Assembly (NCBI RefSeq): GCF_030548205.1 | Contig: NZ_JAUORV010000007.1 | Coordinates: 1-64,000, forward strand | Length of the DNA stretch: 64,000 nt | Direction: 5' to 3' | DNA from: Aliiglaciecola sp. 3_MG-2023 | Lineage (GTDB): Bacteria > Pseudomonadota > Gammaproteobacteria > Enterobacterales > Alteromonadaceae | In this document: positions 1 through 8,144 of the stretch, one piece after another | Numbering within the stretch: the first letter of the stretch is position 1 | Layout: the number at the start of each line of letters is the position of its first letter | Made by a program: the position numbers and the translations under genes | The notes under the pieces: model-generated | The model's database searches: none | Seen by the model: the letters and a program-made list of their open reading frames with translations, nothing else | Told to the model about the DNA's origin: nothing

Positions 1-1
1 T

Positions 2-77
2 GTCCCCATCGTCTAGAGGCCTAGGACACCGCCCTTTCACGGCGGTAACAGGGGTTCGAATCCCCTTGGGGACGCCA
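2..77 (+). tRNA. tRNA-Glu (TTC), copy 1
   Basis: A 76-nt tRNA with encoded CCA. The acceptor stem pairs 2-8 with 67-73 (GTCCCCA / TGGGGAC). The anticodon stem is CCGCC/GGCGG around loop CTTTCAC, giving anticodon TTC at 36-38, and the T arm carries GGTTCGAATCC. It is identical to the second copy at 301-376. The window begins one base upstream, so its promoter is not visible. Confidence 0.97.
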
Positions 78-259
78 TTTTAAACAGAATACAGGATGTA
101 TTCAGTGGCCGGAAACGGCAACAAGGAACGCTTAATTCACACTCCTGGGCGAATTAAGTAAATAGTAAAGATAGAAAATTGTTTTTGTAAGGTTCGTTAT
201 AGTTATAGGACGGTTCACCATCCTATAATGTCGCTCCTCTCGCAGGCTCGACTCGCCTT

Positions 260-302
260 ACAGAAATTTATCGAAGCTTGCTTCGATAGGCAAAATTTCT
301 GT
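260..302. repeat. long interrupted hairpin reaching into the 5' end of the second tRNA
   Basis: Arms ACAGAAATTT (260-269) and AAATTTCTGT (293-302) enclose an inner stem ATCGAAG (270-276) / CTTCGAT (281-287). The right arm includes the first two bases of mature tRNA-Glu. In a tandem tRNA transcript it could act as a processing element. The structure is read directly; its role is inferred. Confidence 0.6.
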
Positions 303-376
303 CCCCATCGTCTAGAGGCCTAGGACACCGCCCTTTCACGGCGGTAACAGGGGTTCGAATCCCCTTGGGGACGCCA
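301..376 (+). tRNA. tRNA-Glu (TTC), copy 2
   Basis: Identical over 76 nt to the copy at 2-77, with anticodon TTC at 335-337 and encoded CCA. It is probably cotranscribed with copy 1 across a spacer of about 220 bp that holds no gene I can see. A rho-independent terminator follows immediately. Confidence 0.97.
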
Positions 377-381
377 ATTAG

Positions 382-411
382 AAAAACCGCACTTTTTAGT
401 GCGGTTTTTTT
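382..411 (+). terminator. rho-independent terminator of the tRNA-Glu unit
   Basis: Stem ACCGCAC / GTGCGGT around a TTTTTA loop, followed by a run of seven T, starting six bases after the tRNA CCA end. Its A-rich left flank could let it work weakly on the other strand too. Confidence 0.9.
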
Positions 412-604
412 ATGTCTGAAACATAAAAGTGGAATTGTCTACAGATGGCAATGGATATCGTTGTTATGGTTAAACTTATCTAGCTAGTGCTGCAACCTAA
501 GGCTGGTCCATATCTATGTCTTCTTATTCAACTGTATGGCTTATTTGCACAAACATCTTAGCTGTTGCATATTAGGTGCTATTCGAACTTATTGGTAATT
601 AGCA

Positions 605-1405
605 TTGAATCCATTGACTTGGATAGGCGATAAAATAGCGCACTTTTTACAAAAGCCTAGCCCAACTTATCAAAGTGAAACCACGTGTGAACCTGAAGCT
701 TTAATTCAAACCTTAAAAAAAGGTGATGTACTGCTAATCGATGGCGTAAGCCGAGTCAGCACCGCAATTAAATATTTAACCCAATCAACTTGGTCACACG
801 CGACCCTTTGTATTAGCGATCAATACCAAGTTGAAAATCCAGATATGACTAAAGTACAGCTACTTGAAGCGGATGTGGTGGAAGGGGTTAGGGTAGTCAA
901 TATCCAAGAATACGTGCAGCAAGGTACGAGAATTTGTCGACCTGTCGGCCTGAATCCAGAGGATATCGAAAAAGTAATTAACTATGGGCAGCAACGCATT
1001 GGCCATCAGTATGACACTAAAAATATTTTTGATTTAGCCCGATATTTAATTCAGACACCGCCTGTGCCTGTGGGCTGGCGTCGGGAAATGCTGTCGTTAG
1101 GGAGCGGCGATCCCACCAGAGCAATTTGTTCTTCTTTGTTGGCCGAAGGTTTTCAATCAATTGGCTATCCAATTTTACCGCAAAAGGTAAAGCCGGCTGC
1201 TAGTCGCGCCCGTGAATCTAAAATAAAGCACTTCTTCCAATCAAGACACCCTACTTTATTTGTCCCTAAAGACTTTGACATATCTCCTTACTTTGCCATT
1301 ATAAAACCAACTATCGAACAACATTTTGACCCTTACACCTTTAATTGGGATTCCAACACTAAGGTAAAGCAAGAAAAACAACCGTCTATTGTTAAAACGG
1401 ATTAA
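605..1405 (+). CDS. permuted papain-like (YaeF/YiiX family) amidase-type protein
   Basis: The 266-residue protein resembles the YiiX/YebB branch of the circularly permuted NlpC/P60-papain superfamily. It has the N-terminal block KGDVLLIDG, the segment STWSHATLCI with the catalytic-type His, and a later Cys in RAICSSLLAEGF. Members of this fold act on amide or thioester bonds of peptidoglycan, lipids or proteins; the substrate here is unknown. No signal peptide is evident, so it is probably cytoplasmic. The start is a TTG with no good Shine-Dalgarno site, and no in-frame ATG occurs until well inside the domain, so the true start is uncertain. It lies 12 bp upstream of the DUF1272 gene and may share its transcript. 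Confidence 0.7.
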   Translation: MNPLTWIGDKIAHFLQKPSPTYQSETTCEPEALIQTLKKGDVLLIDGVSRVSTAIKYLTQSTWSHATLCISDQYQVENPDMTKVQLLEADVVEGVRVVNIQEYVQQGTRICRPVGLNPEDIEKVINYGQQRIGHQYDTKNIFDLARYLIQTPPVPVGWRREMLSLGSGDPTRAICSSLLAEGFQSIGYPILPQKVKPAASRARESKIKHFFQSRHPTLFVPKDFDISPYFAIIKPTIEQHFDPYTFNWDSNTKVKQEKQPSIVKTD

Positions 1406-1417
1406 CTGGAGAGCGAG

Positions 1418-1711
1418 ATGCTTGAGCTTCGACCCAATTGTGAATGGTGCGATAAAGATTTACCGCCGGATAGTGAGGAGGCGTGTATTTGTACTTACGA
1501 ATGCACCTTTTGTCAAAGCTGTGTTGATACCGTGCTAGAGAATGTTTGCCCTAATTGTGGTGGCGGTTTTAGCCCCAGGCCCATCAGACCTGCTAGCGCT
1601 TTTCGCGCGGGAGTGAGCTTGCAAAATCATCCGGCTTCTACTAAACGAGTATTCAGTCCGTACACCATCGAAGAAATAGCAGCGTTTCGTCAATCGGTTC
1701 TTGCGAAATAA
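1418..1711 (+). CDS. DUF1272 zinc-ribbon-like protein
   Basis: A 97-residue protein. The first 60 residues carry eight or more Cys in CxxC pairs (CEWC, CICTYEC, CQSC, CPNCGGG), matching the DUF1272 family of small probable zinc-binding proteins. It ends in a basic, proline-containing tail. The start ATG has a GGAG site at the right distance and lies 12 bp after the preceding gene. Function is unknown; the Cys layout suggests a structural zinc site, perhaps for nucleic-acid or protein binding. Confidence 0.8.
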   Translation: MLELRPNCEWCDKDLPPDSEEACICTYECTFCQSCVDTVLENVCPNCGGGFSPRPIRPASAFRAGVSLQNHPASTKRVFSPYTIEEIAAFRQSVLAK

Positions 1712-1743
1712 ACTAGACTGAATAAATAGGCTAAATCGACTAG

Positions 1744-1947
1744 ATGAAATTGCAACCTCACAAAATAGACTCGCCATGCATTCGCAATTGTTGTTTAGAT
1801 CAAGATGACGTTTGTGTTGGATGTTACCGCAGTCTTCAAGAAATTTTGGACTGGGGCAGTGCAGACGATGAGCGAAAAGTGAATATATTGATGGATTCTG
1901 AAATCCGCAAAAATCAACGAAACAAATTCTCAAATAACAGATCATAA
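1744..1947 (+). CDS. DUF1289 small cysteine protein
   Basis: A 67-residue protein of the DUF1289 family. The diagnostic pattern is SPCIRNCCLD followed by VCVGCYRSLQEILDW. The four-Cys pattern probably binds a metal. Such genes often sit near Dus or other RNA-modification genes in proteobacteria; dusC follows here after 59 bp. Function is unknown. Confidence 0.8.
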   Translation: MKLQPHKIDSPCIRNCCLDQDDVCVGCYRSLQEILDWGSADDERKVNILMDSEIRKNQRNKFSNNRS

Positions 1948-2006
1948 AACGGCCATTCTTGCTACAATCCGCGACTTTGTGAAGCCCTTTAATTTAATTA
2001 GTTGAA

Positions 2007-2936
2007 ATGAAAATAGTGTTAGCGCCTATGGAAGGCGTCGTAGATCATCTCATGCGCGATATGCTCACACAAGTTGGTGGGTTTGATTCTTGCGTAACTG
2101 AATTTGTGCGTGTCGTGGATCAACTTTTGCCTAATAAAGTGTTCTACCGTCTTTGTCCCGAATTGCATCACAGTGGATTAACACCTTCCGGTGTGCCAGT
2201 CAAAGTACAATTGTTAGGCCAAGAACCTAATTGGTTGGCAGAAAATGCCGTTAGAGCCACTGAATTAGGTTCTCATGGTGTGGATTTGAATTTTGGTTGT
2301 CCAGCTAAAACGGTAAATAAAAGCAAAGGAGGGGCTGTTCTTCTCAAAGAGCCTGAGGCGTTATTTAACATAGTGTCAGCTGTGCGTAGAGCGGTCCCAG
2401 CAGAACATCAAGTGACCGCTAAAATGCGTCTCGGTTTTGAAGATAAATCTTTAGCCATTGAAAATGCTCAGGCGATTGAATCTGCCGGAGCTAATAGCTT
2501 AGCCATACATGCGCGAACCAAAACGGAAGGGTATAAGCCGCCTGCGTATTGGGAGTGGATTGGCAAAATACGCCAGCAAACGCAAATTCCAATTATTGCA
2601 AATGGAGAAATTTGGACAAAGGCTGATGCGCTGCTTTGTCAACAGCGCTCTCAGTGTCATGACATTATGTTAGGGCGCGGGGCATTAGCCATGCCTAATT
2701 TGGCGCAAGTGATTCGCCATGACACAACAGAAATGAATTGGGACGAGGTGAAAGCCTTGCTGTTAACTTATTCTGGATACGAAATATTTGGTGATAAGGG
2801 GCGATATTATCCGAATAGGATAAAACAATGGTTAGGCTATTTAAAAGTGCAGTATCCACAGGCACAAGATTTATTTTTACGTATTCGTTCTTTGACTCGC
2901 TCTGCAGACATTGTGGCCGTTTTGCAGCAACCCTAA
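2007..2936 (+). CDS. dusC: tRNA-dihydrouridine(16) synthase DusC
   Basis: FMN-dependent reduction of uridine to dihydrouridine in the tRNA D-loop. The 309 residues match the DusC subgroup: N-terminal LAPMEGVVDHLMRD, TEFVRVVDQLLP, and the active-site segment NFGCPAKTVNKSKGG with the catalytic Cys at 98. The FMN-phosphate region MLGRGALAMPNL lies near 225 and an RNA-binding C-terminal helical domain follows. Length is close to E. coli DusC. The Shine-Dalgarno site is weak, but the start matches the family N-terminus. It appears to be transcribed with the small upstream genes or alone. Confidence 0.95.
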   Translation: MKIVLAPMEGVVDHLMRDMLTQVGGFDSCVTEFVRVVDQLLPNKVFYRLCPELHHSGLTPSGVPVKVQLLGQEPNWLAENAVRATELGSHGVDLNFGCPAKTVNKSKGGAVLLKEPEALFNIVSAVRRAVPAEHQVTAKMRLGFEDKSLAIENAQAIESAGANSLAIHARTKTEGYKPPAYWEWIGKIRQQTQIPIIANGEIWTKADALLCQQRSQCHDIMLGRGALAMPNLAQVIRHDTTEMNWDEVKALLLTYSGYEIFGDKGRYYPNRIKQWLGYLKVQYPQAQDLFLRIRSLTRSADIVAVLQQP

Positions 2937-2990
2937 TAACCTAACGTCTGAAAGGACAGGTTTTTCAACAACAATCACAGGTGATTTGAG

Positions 2991-3527
2991 ATGGCATTGA
3001 AGCCAACAATCTATAAATTTCGTATTTCGTTAGCTGATATGGATAGGCATCATTATGATAATTTGAATTTAATCGTTGCCCAACATCCATCGGAAACAAC
3101 CCAACGTATGATGGCTAGAATAGTCGCCTTTTGTATAAATGCTCGACAAGGTCTTGAGTTAACCAAAGGCTTGAGCGAAACCGCTGAACCGGACATCTGG
3201 ATTAAAGAGGCAAATGACGATATTAGTCTATGGATCGAAATAGGCGAGCCAGATGTTGAAAGAATCAAAAAAGCGACGCGTTTAGCGACTAATGTCATTG
3301 TCTATAGTTTTAACACAAAGTCTGATGTGTGGTGGCAACAATCAGCTGCAAAATTTAAGCAGTTAAATGCTAAGTTTTATCGATTTGATTGGCAGCATAT
3401 TTGCCAGTTAAGTGAGTTAATTGAAAGAACCATGGACATGACAGTTACCATTTCCGATCAATCTGCGTTTATCGCTAGCAACTTAGGTGAATGCGAAGTT
3501 CCATGGGATGAATTGCAAGGGGGATAA
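2991..3527 (+). CDS. yaeQ: YaeQ family protein
   Basis: A 178-residue homologue of E. coli YaeQ, recognised from the N-terminus MALKPTIYKFRISLADMD and the central ARIVAFCINAR and DIWIKEANDDISLWIEIGEP segments. YaeQ has a PD-(D/E)xK nuclease-like fold and was once proposed to compensate for loss of RfaH, but its biochemical role is not established. It lies 54 bp after dusC. An 8-G run occurs in the intergenic region downstream. Confidence 0.9.
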   Translation: MALKPTIYKFRISLADMDRHHYDNLNLIVAQHPSETTQRMMARIVAFCINARQGLELTKGLSETAEPDIWIKEANDDISLWIEIGEPDVERIKKATRLATNVIVYSFNTKSDVWWQQSAAKFKQLNAKFYRFDWQHICQLSELIERTMDMTVTISDQSAFIASNLGECEVPWDELQGG

Positions 3528-3708
3528 TTGCAGTATCGTTCACAACTGTTATATTTAATTCTACCAAAATCCATTTTGCCTTTTGCTCTTCTGTTTTTTG
3601 AATTGGGCGGATAAGAGGGGGGGGAGATGGATTTTACCATTCGTTATTCATAAAAATTAGAAAATAAGAATAAAAATAAGTAAACGAACATACTTACGGC
3701 AGGAAATC

Positions 3709-5118
3709 ATGAAAATACTATCTACATACGCAGGGATGTCCCTTAGCGTTTTGGCTGGCGTGTTTTTGGCTGGTTGTGACGCAGAACAACCTGAAAAAGA
3801 GCCCCCGGTAACCTTGAATAAAAACCCATTCCCAAGCACTTATCAAGCCATGGAAAGTGAACCGACGTTAATTACTAATGTGCACATCCTTGATGGGATT
3901 GGCGGTTACATTGAGTCTGGCTCGGTTTTTATTAGCGACGGCAAAATACAAGCCATTGGCAAATCGGTTAGTGTACCAAATGGCACCAAAACAATTGATG
4001 GAAAAGGCCAGTGGGTCACCCCAGGCATTATTGATGTGCACAGTCATCTTGGTGTATATGCCACGCCTGATACTGCATCCCACTCCGATGGTAATGAAAT
4101 GACCGATCCTGTTACCGCGCAAGCTTGGGCTGAACACTCTATTTGGCCACAGGATCCAGGATTTCATCGTGCCCTTATGGGGGGCGTCACCAGTTTACAA
4201 ATTCTACCTGGGTCCGCTAACTTAGTAGGCGGCAGAGCAGTCACGGTTAAAAACGTGCCTAATCGAGTGATCCAAGATATGAAATTTCCCGGCGCTCCTT
4301 ATGGTATGAAGATGGCCTGTGGTGAAAACCCAAAACGTGTGTACGGTAAAAGAGGTGGCCCCGGAACACGTATGGGTAATGTCGCTGGCTATCGTCAAGC
4401 TTGGGCGGATGCACAAGATTATAAAAATAAATGGGATCGCTATTACGCCGAGTACGATCAAGGGAAAGATCCTAAAGTACCCAAAAGAGATTTAAAATTA
4501 GAAACGTTAGCTGGCGTACTAGACGGTGAAATCATCGTTCATATGCATTGTTACCGCGCTGATGACATGGGCACAATGCTTGATGTAATGAAAGAGTTTA
4601 ATTATCAAATTGGCTCATTCCATCATGCTGTTGAATCATACAAAATCGCAGATCGTTTAAAAGAAAACAACGTTTGTTCATCAATGTGGGCCGATTGGTG
4701 GGGCTTTAAAATGGAAGCTTATGATGGCATTCAGGAGAATATTCCAATGGTTCACGCCGCAGGGGCTTGTGCCATAGTGCATTCTGATGACGATAAAGGT
4801 ATTCAACGTTTAAACCAAGAAGCAGCAAAAGCTTGGGGAAATGGTAAACGTGTTGGCATTGAAATTTCACAAGCGGATGCGTGGCAGTGGTTATCTGCTA
4901 ATCCTGCTAAATCATTGGGAATATTTGATCAAACTGGTTCTCTTGAGGTAGGTAAAAATGCTGATTTAGTGCTCTGGAGTGCGGATCCGTTTTCTACTTA
5001 TGCGAAAACCGTCAATGTCTACATCGATGGAGCCCTTGCATTTGATCGCAATGATCCTAGCAGTTGGCCAGTCAGTGATTTTGAGTTAGGGCAGCCAGGT
5101 GAAGGAGATAGCAAATGA
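3709..5118 (+). CDS. exported amidohydrolase, lipoprotein, metal site intact
   Basis: A 469-residue protein with a lipoprotein signal peptide (lipobox FLAGC, Cys23), followed by an imidazolonepropionase/prolidase-type amidohydrolase domain. The metal-binding motif DVHSHLG lies near 105-111, further His at IIVHMHCY and FHHAVESY, and a terminal Asp in VHSDDD. The C-terminal NPAKSLG and GKNADLVLWS blocks are typical of the superfamily. It probably hydrolyses a cyclic amide or dipeptide-like substrate in the periplasm; the substrate is unknown. The start has AGGAA eight bases upstream. Its stop overlaps the start of the next gene by 4 bp, so the two are translationally coupled. Confidence 0.85.
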   Translation: MKILSTYAGMSLSVLAGVFLAGCDAEQPEKEPPVTLNKNPFPSTYQAMESEPTLITNVHILDGIGGYIESGSVFISDGKIQAIGKSVSVPNGTKTIDGKGQWVTPGIIDVHSHLGVYATPDTASHSDGNEMTDPVTAQAWAEHSIWPQDPGFHRALMGGVTSLQILPGSANLVGGRAVTVKNVPNRVIQDMKFPGAPYGMKMACGENPKRVYGKRGGPGTRMGNVAGYRQAWADAQDYKNKWDRYYAEYDQGKDPKVPKRDLKLETLAGVLDGEIIVHMHCYRADDMGTMLDVMKEFNYQIGSFHHAVESYKIADRLKENNVCSSMWADWWGFKMEAYDGIQENIPMVHAAGACAIVHSDDDKGIQRLNQEAAKAWGNGKRVGIEISQADAWQWLSANPAKSLGIFDQTGSLEVGKNADLVLWSADPFSTYAKTVNVYIDGALAFDRNDPSSWPVSDFELGQPGEGDSK

Positions 5119-6413
5119 TTAACTTACAAAAATTACGTTCATTGGCAGTACTGGCTGTTGCTTTAAATGGCCTGTTTTCAGCTTCGGCCGGTGCAAAAAA
5201 TATTGCTATCGTCGATGCAACAGTTCATACCATGACAGAGCAGGGCACCTTAACCAATGCCACCGTTTTAATTAGTAACGGCAAAATTCAAACTATCCTA
5301 ACGGAAACGCCTGCGTTGACTGGCTACGATATTATTGATGGTAAAGGTAAAGTTGTGACGCCTGGCTTAATTGGCGCTTACACCTCGTTAGGTTTAGTCG
5401 AAGTGAGTTCGTCGGCAGGTACTGTAGACAGCAGTGCTTCTGCTAATGCAATCAGCAATATAGGGGCTGCGTACGACGTATCTTACGCCATTAATCCCAA
5501 CTCGTCGCTATTGGCTATTTCTCGTATCGAAGGGGTGACCTCTGCTGCTACTAGTATGAATAGAACTGGTCAGTTGTTCCAAGGGCAAGGGGCAATTATC
5601 ACCCTTGCAGAGGGAATGACACCGCTTATGAAAAAAGCGGCGTTTGTTTCAACGGGGGTTGATAATGATGCTGCTGATGACATTGGCGGCAGCCGTGCTT
5701 CCCTATGGGTTGCCTTGGAACGAGCCTTGGATGAGGCAAGCTATGTCGATGGCAAAACCTTTACTCCGCAATCTCCATGGTACGGAATGAGTAGCCTTGA
5801 AGATGCTAGAGCCTTAGTTCCGGTTATTCAAGGGGATACTCCACTGATGATTGCTGCTCATCGGGAAGCCGACCTTTTACAAATAATCGCATTGAAAGAG
5901 CGTCACCCTAAGCTGGATATTGTGGTGTTATATGCCACTGAAGGTTGGAAAGTTGCTGATCAGCTCGCGGCAGCGAATATTTCAGTTATTTTGAACCCAG
6001 AGTCGAATTTGCCCTATGAATTCGATCAATTAGCGGCCACGATGGAAAATGCAGGTCGATTACAAAAAGCCGGTGTAACCATCGCGATTGGCATGAGCAC
6101 CCACAATATTCGTTTAGCGACTCAGCATGCCGGTAATGCCGTATCCCACGGTCTGCCATACACCGCCGGACTTGCAGCGCTAACCATTAATCCCGCTAAG
6201 ATATTGGGAATTGACAATAAAGTGGGAAGCCTGAGCAAAGGCAAACAGGCTGATTTAGTGGTCTGGTCTGGTGATCCTCTGGAAGTGGCAGAAGGCGCAG
6301 AAGTGGTCATTATTAATGGTGAACTCGTTGATATGACCTCACGTCAAACAAAGCTGCGTGATAGGTATTTACAGCCTGCTAGCGGCAAAAGCGTGCATTA
6401 CATTAGACCATAG
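5115..6413 (+). CDS. exported amidohydrolase-fold protein lacking the HxH motif
   Basis: A 432-residue protein with an N-terminal signal peptide (cleavage probably after FSASAGA). It has the amidohydrolase fold, with a beta-sandwich start (IAIVDATVHTM), KVVTPGLI, and the closing blocks INPAKILG and GKQADLVVWSGDP. The canonical DxHxH after PGLI is replaced by GAYTSLG, and the late Asp motif reads GMSTHNIRL. It therefore probably lacks the metal site of its partner and may be a non-catalytic or regulatory subunit. It overlaps the upstream amidohydrolase by 4 bp, which argues for a complex between the two. A terminator follows. Confidence 0.82.
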   Translation: MINLQKLRSLAVLAVALNGLFSASAGAKNIAIVDATVHTMTEQGTLTNATVLISNGKIQTILTETPALTGYDIIDGKGKVVTPGLIGAYTSLGLVEVSSSAGTVDSSASANAISNIGAAYDVSYAINPNSSLLAISRIEGVTSAATSMNRTGQLFQGQGAIITLAEGMTPLMKKAAFVSTGVDNDAADDIGGSRASLWVALERALDEASYVDGKTFTPQSPWYGMSSLEDARALVPVIQGDTPLMIAAHREADLLQIIALKERHPKLDIVVLYATEGWKVADQLAAANISVILNPESNLPYEFDQLAATMENAGRLQKAGVTIAIGMSTHNIRLATQHAGNAVSHGLPYTAGLAALTINPAKILGIDNKVGSLSKGKQADLVVWSGDPLEVAEGAEVVIINGELVDMTSRQTKLRDRYLQPASGKSVHYIRP

Positions 6414-6426
6414 GGGTTGTTGGTAA

Positions 6427-6462
6427 CAAAAAACCGAGCTGTTAAAAGGCTCGGTTTTTTTT
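6427..6462 (+). terminator. rho-independent terminator after the amidohydrolase pair
   Basis: Stem AAACCGAGC / GCTCGGTTT with a short A-rich loop, followed by eight T. It ends the + strand operon starting at 3709. Confidence 0.9.
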
Positions 6463-6497
6463 CGTCAGTTTTACTTTACTTATAAAGCCATTGACCA

Positions 6498-6680
6498 CTA
6501 AGCTTGGGTATTGATCACTGAACCCACTCGCGAATTTGGCGTAGGGTTGTTGTCAGTTGATGATGATGATTGCGACGGCGATTCAAGCTCAACTTGTCGC
6601 TGTTGAGTGTCAACTTGTCGCCCTTGCTGTTGTTGGCTTACTTGCGCCACTGCACTGCTAGATGAAGAACCTACTTCCAT
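6498..6680 (-). CDS. small Gln/Ser-rich hypothetical protein
   Basis: A 60-residue protein of very low complexity, dominated by Ser, Gln and Thr, with no hydrophobic segment and no known domain. A strong GAGGAG site sits eight bases before the ATG, which supports real translation. It is probably intrinsically disordered. It lies downstream of tesA on the same strand, with about 80 bp between them. Function is unknown. Confidence 0.55.
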   Translation of the reverse strand: MEVGSSSSSAVAQVSQQQQGRQVDTQQRQVELESPSQSSSSTDNNPTPNSRVGSVINTQA

Positions 6681-6758
6681 TTTTATACTCCTCGTTGCCG
6701 AAACCTATCATCAATATAGTACAAAAAATATCAGCATGCACATTCAATCAACATTGGG

Positions 6759-7415
6759 TTATTTAATCCATTGTTCTAATTGTTGTTGCATATAATCGGC
6801 AATCATCGGCTGCGCTTCTAGGTTAGGGTGGATGCCATCTTTTTGCATCAGTGATTTGTCTAAAGCAATTTCCTGTAAAAAGAAGGGTATTAAAGGTAAC
6901 TCATTTTGAACGGATAGCTCAGTGAACATGCCCGTGAACATTTGGTTATACCGGCGTCCGTAATTCGTTGGAATTTGCATTTGTTGTAATATAACTGCTA
7001 TGCCTTGCTGTTTAGCAGTATCAATCATTGCTTGAATATTGGTTTGCATTTTTTTTACTGGATGACCTTGCAATCCGTCATTCCCACCCAATTCAATGTA
7101 TAAATGGGTGGGAGAGTGCTGTTCGAGCAATCTAGGTAGCCGTGCCAGGGCACCGTCAGTGGTTTCACCGCTAATTGCAGCGTTTACAACGTTTATACCT
7201 TGGTTTTGCCAAGCATTTTGTAACAAACTAACCCAACCTTGTTCTTGCGTTAGCCCATAAGCTGCGCTTAAGCTATCGCCCAATACCAGTATTTTTACCG
7301 GTTCTGGACCCTCTGCTTGTTGAGCGTGTAAGTGATCCGAAATACTCAGTAAAAGTATAACTATTAACCCAATATTGAACAGACGACTTCTGTTTCTTTT
7401 AAACCATAAGTGCAC
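6759..7415 (-). CDS. tesA: arylesterase / lysophospholipase L1, SGNH hydrolase
   Basis: TesA-type periplasmic esterase, thioesterase and lysophospholipase. From the GTG start at 7415 it is 218 residues, with a basic n-region (FKRNRSR), a hydrophobic stretch and a cut near HAQQA. Block I is GDSLSAAYGL with the nucleophile Ser near 48, then GETTDGALARL, GGNDGLQG, and the C-terminal DGIHPN with the Asp/His pair. I prefer the GTG because a TTGGAG site lies eight bases upstream; a more upstream ATG at 7463 would add a second hydrophobic segment and overlap ybbA. The start is one base from the divergent ybbA start, as in the E. coli tesA/ybbA arrangement but much tighter. Confidence 0.92.
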   Translation of the reverse strand: MHLWFKRNRSRLFNIGLIVILLLSISDHLHAQQAEGPEPVKILVLGDSLSAAYGLTQEQGWVSLLQNAWQNQGINVVNAAISGETTDGALARLPRLLEQHSPTHLYIELGGNDGLQGHPVKKMQTNIQAMIDTAKQQGIAVILQQMQIPTNYGRRYNQMFTGMFTELSVQNELPLIPFFLQEIALDKSLMQKDGIHPNLEAQPMIADYMQQQLEQWIK

Positions 7416-7416
7416 T

Positions 7417-8142
7417 ATGACAACAACTCCAAATGTAATGATAGAAACTAAAAATATCACCAAAGTAGTAACTACGAGCGAAGGTGAACTTCAGATCCTT
7501 CAACCAATTAGTTTTAAAGTCAAGGCTGGTGAGTCAGTTGCTATTATCGGTGCGTCGGGCTCCGGTAAATCCACACTATTGAGTTTATTGGCAGGATTGG
7601 ACCAGGTGACTGAAGGCGAGATTTTCTTAGGGGGATCACCTTTGCACTCTATGGATGAAGAACAAAGAGCTAGGCTGCGTGGCGAAAAAGTTGGGTTTAT
7701 TTTTCAAAGTTTCATGTTAGTTCAGAGTTTAACGGCCCTTGAAAATATTATGCTACCGGCTGAAATAGCTGGCTTAGATAATGCCAAACAACTTGGACAA
7801 GATATTCTTGAACAAGTGGGTTTAGCCCACCGTGGTAACCATTATCCTAATCAATTATCGGGTGGAGAGCAGCAACGTGTGGCCATTGCTCGGGCATTTA
7901 TTACTAAACCTAAAATTCTATTTGCCGACGAACCAACCGGTAACTTGGATGCTGCTAACAGTGAAAAAGTTGAGTCATTGTTATTTGAATTAAATAGAGA
8001 TTCTGACACAACCTTAGTGTTGGTTACCCATGATCCTATTTTGGCCAAACAGTGTCAGCGTCAACTTAATATGCAAGGGGGCGTATTGACGGATGTTACC
8101 TCCACAGACGCACAATCAGCCCAACAGCAGCAGGCTAGTTAA
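7417..8142 (+). CDS. ybbA: ABC transporter ATP-binding protein YbbA
   Basis: ATPase subunit of the YbbA-YbbP exporter of the MacB/LolD type. The Walker A motif is GASGSGKST, the Q-loop region FIFQSFML, the signature LSGGEQQRVAIARA, Walker B ILFADEPTGNLD, and the switch His VLVTHD. The MDEEQRARLRG and FMLVQSLTALEN blocks match YbbA closely. I place the start at the ATG at 7417 (MTTTPNV); the frame stays open 14 codons further upstream, but that part would lie inside tesA. The permease gene starts 2 bp after the stop. Confidence 0.92.
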   Translation: MTTTPNVMIETKNITKVVTTSEGELQILQPISFKVKAGESVAIIGASGSGKSTLLSLLAGLDQVTEGEIFLGGSPLHSMDEEQRARLRGEKVGFIFQSFMLVQSLTALENIMLPAEIAGLDNAKQLGQDILEQVGLAHRGNHYPNQLSGGEQQRVAIARAFITKPKILFADEPTGNLDAANSEKVESLLFELNRDSDTTLVLVTHDPILAKQCQRQLNMQGGVLTDVTSTDAQSAQQQQAS

Positions 8143-8144
8143 GC

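Noticed and set aside
3868-4167. Antisense frames inside the first amidohydrolase gene
   Set aside because: Shadows of a clear coding sequence with intact motifs on the + strand.
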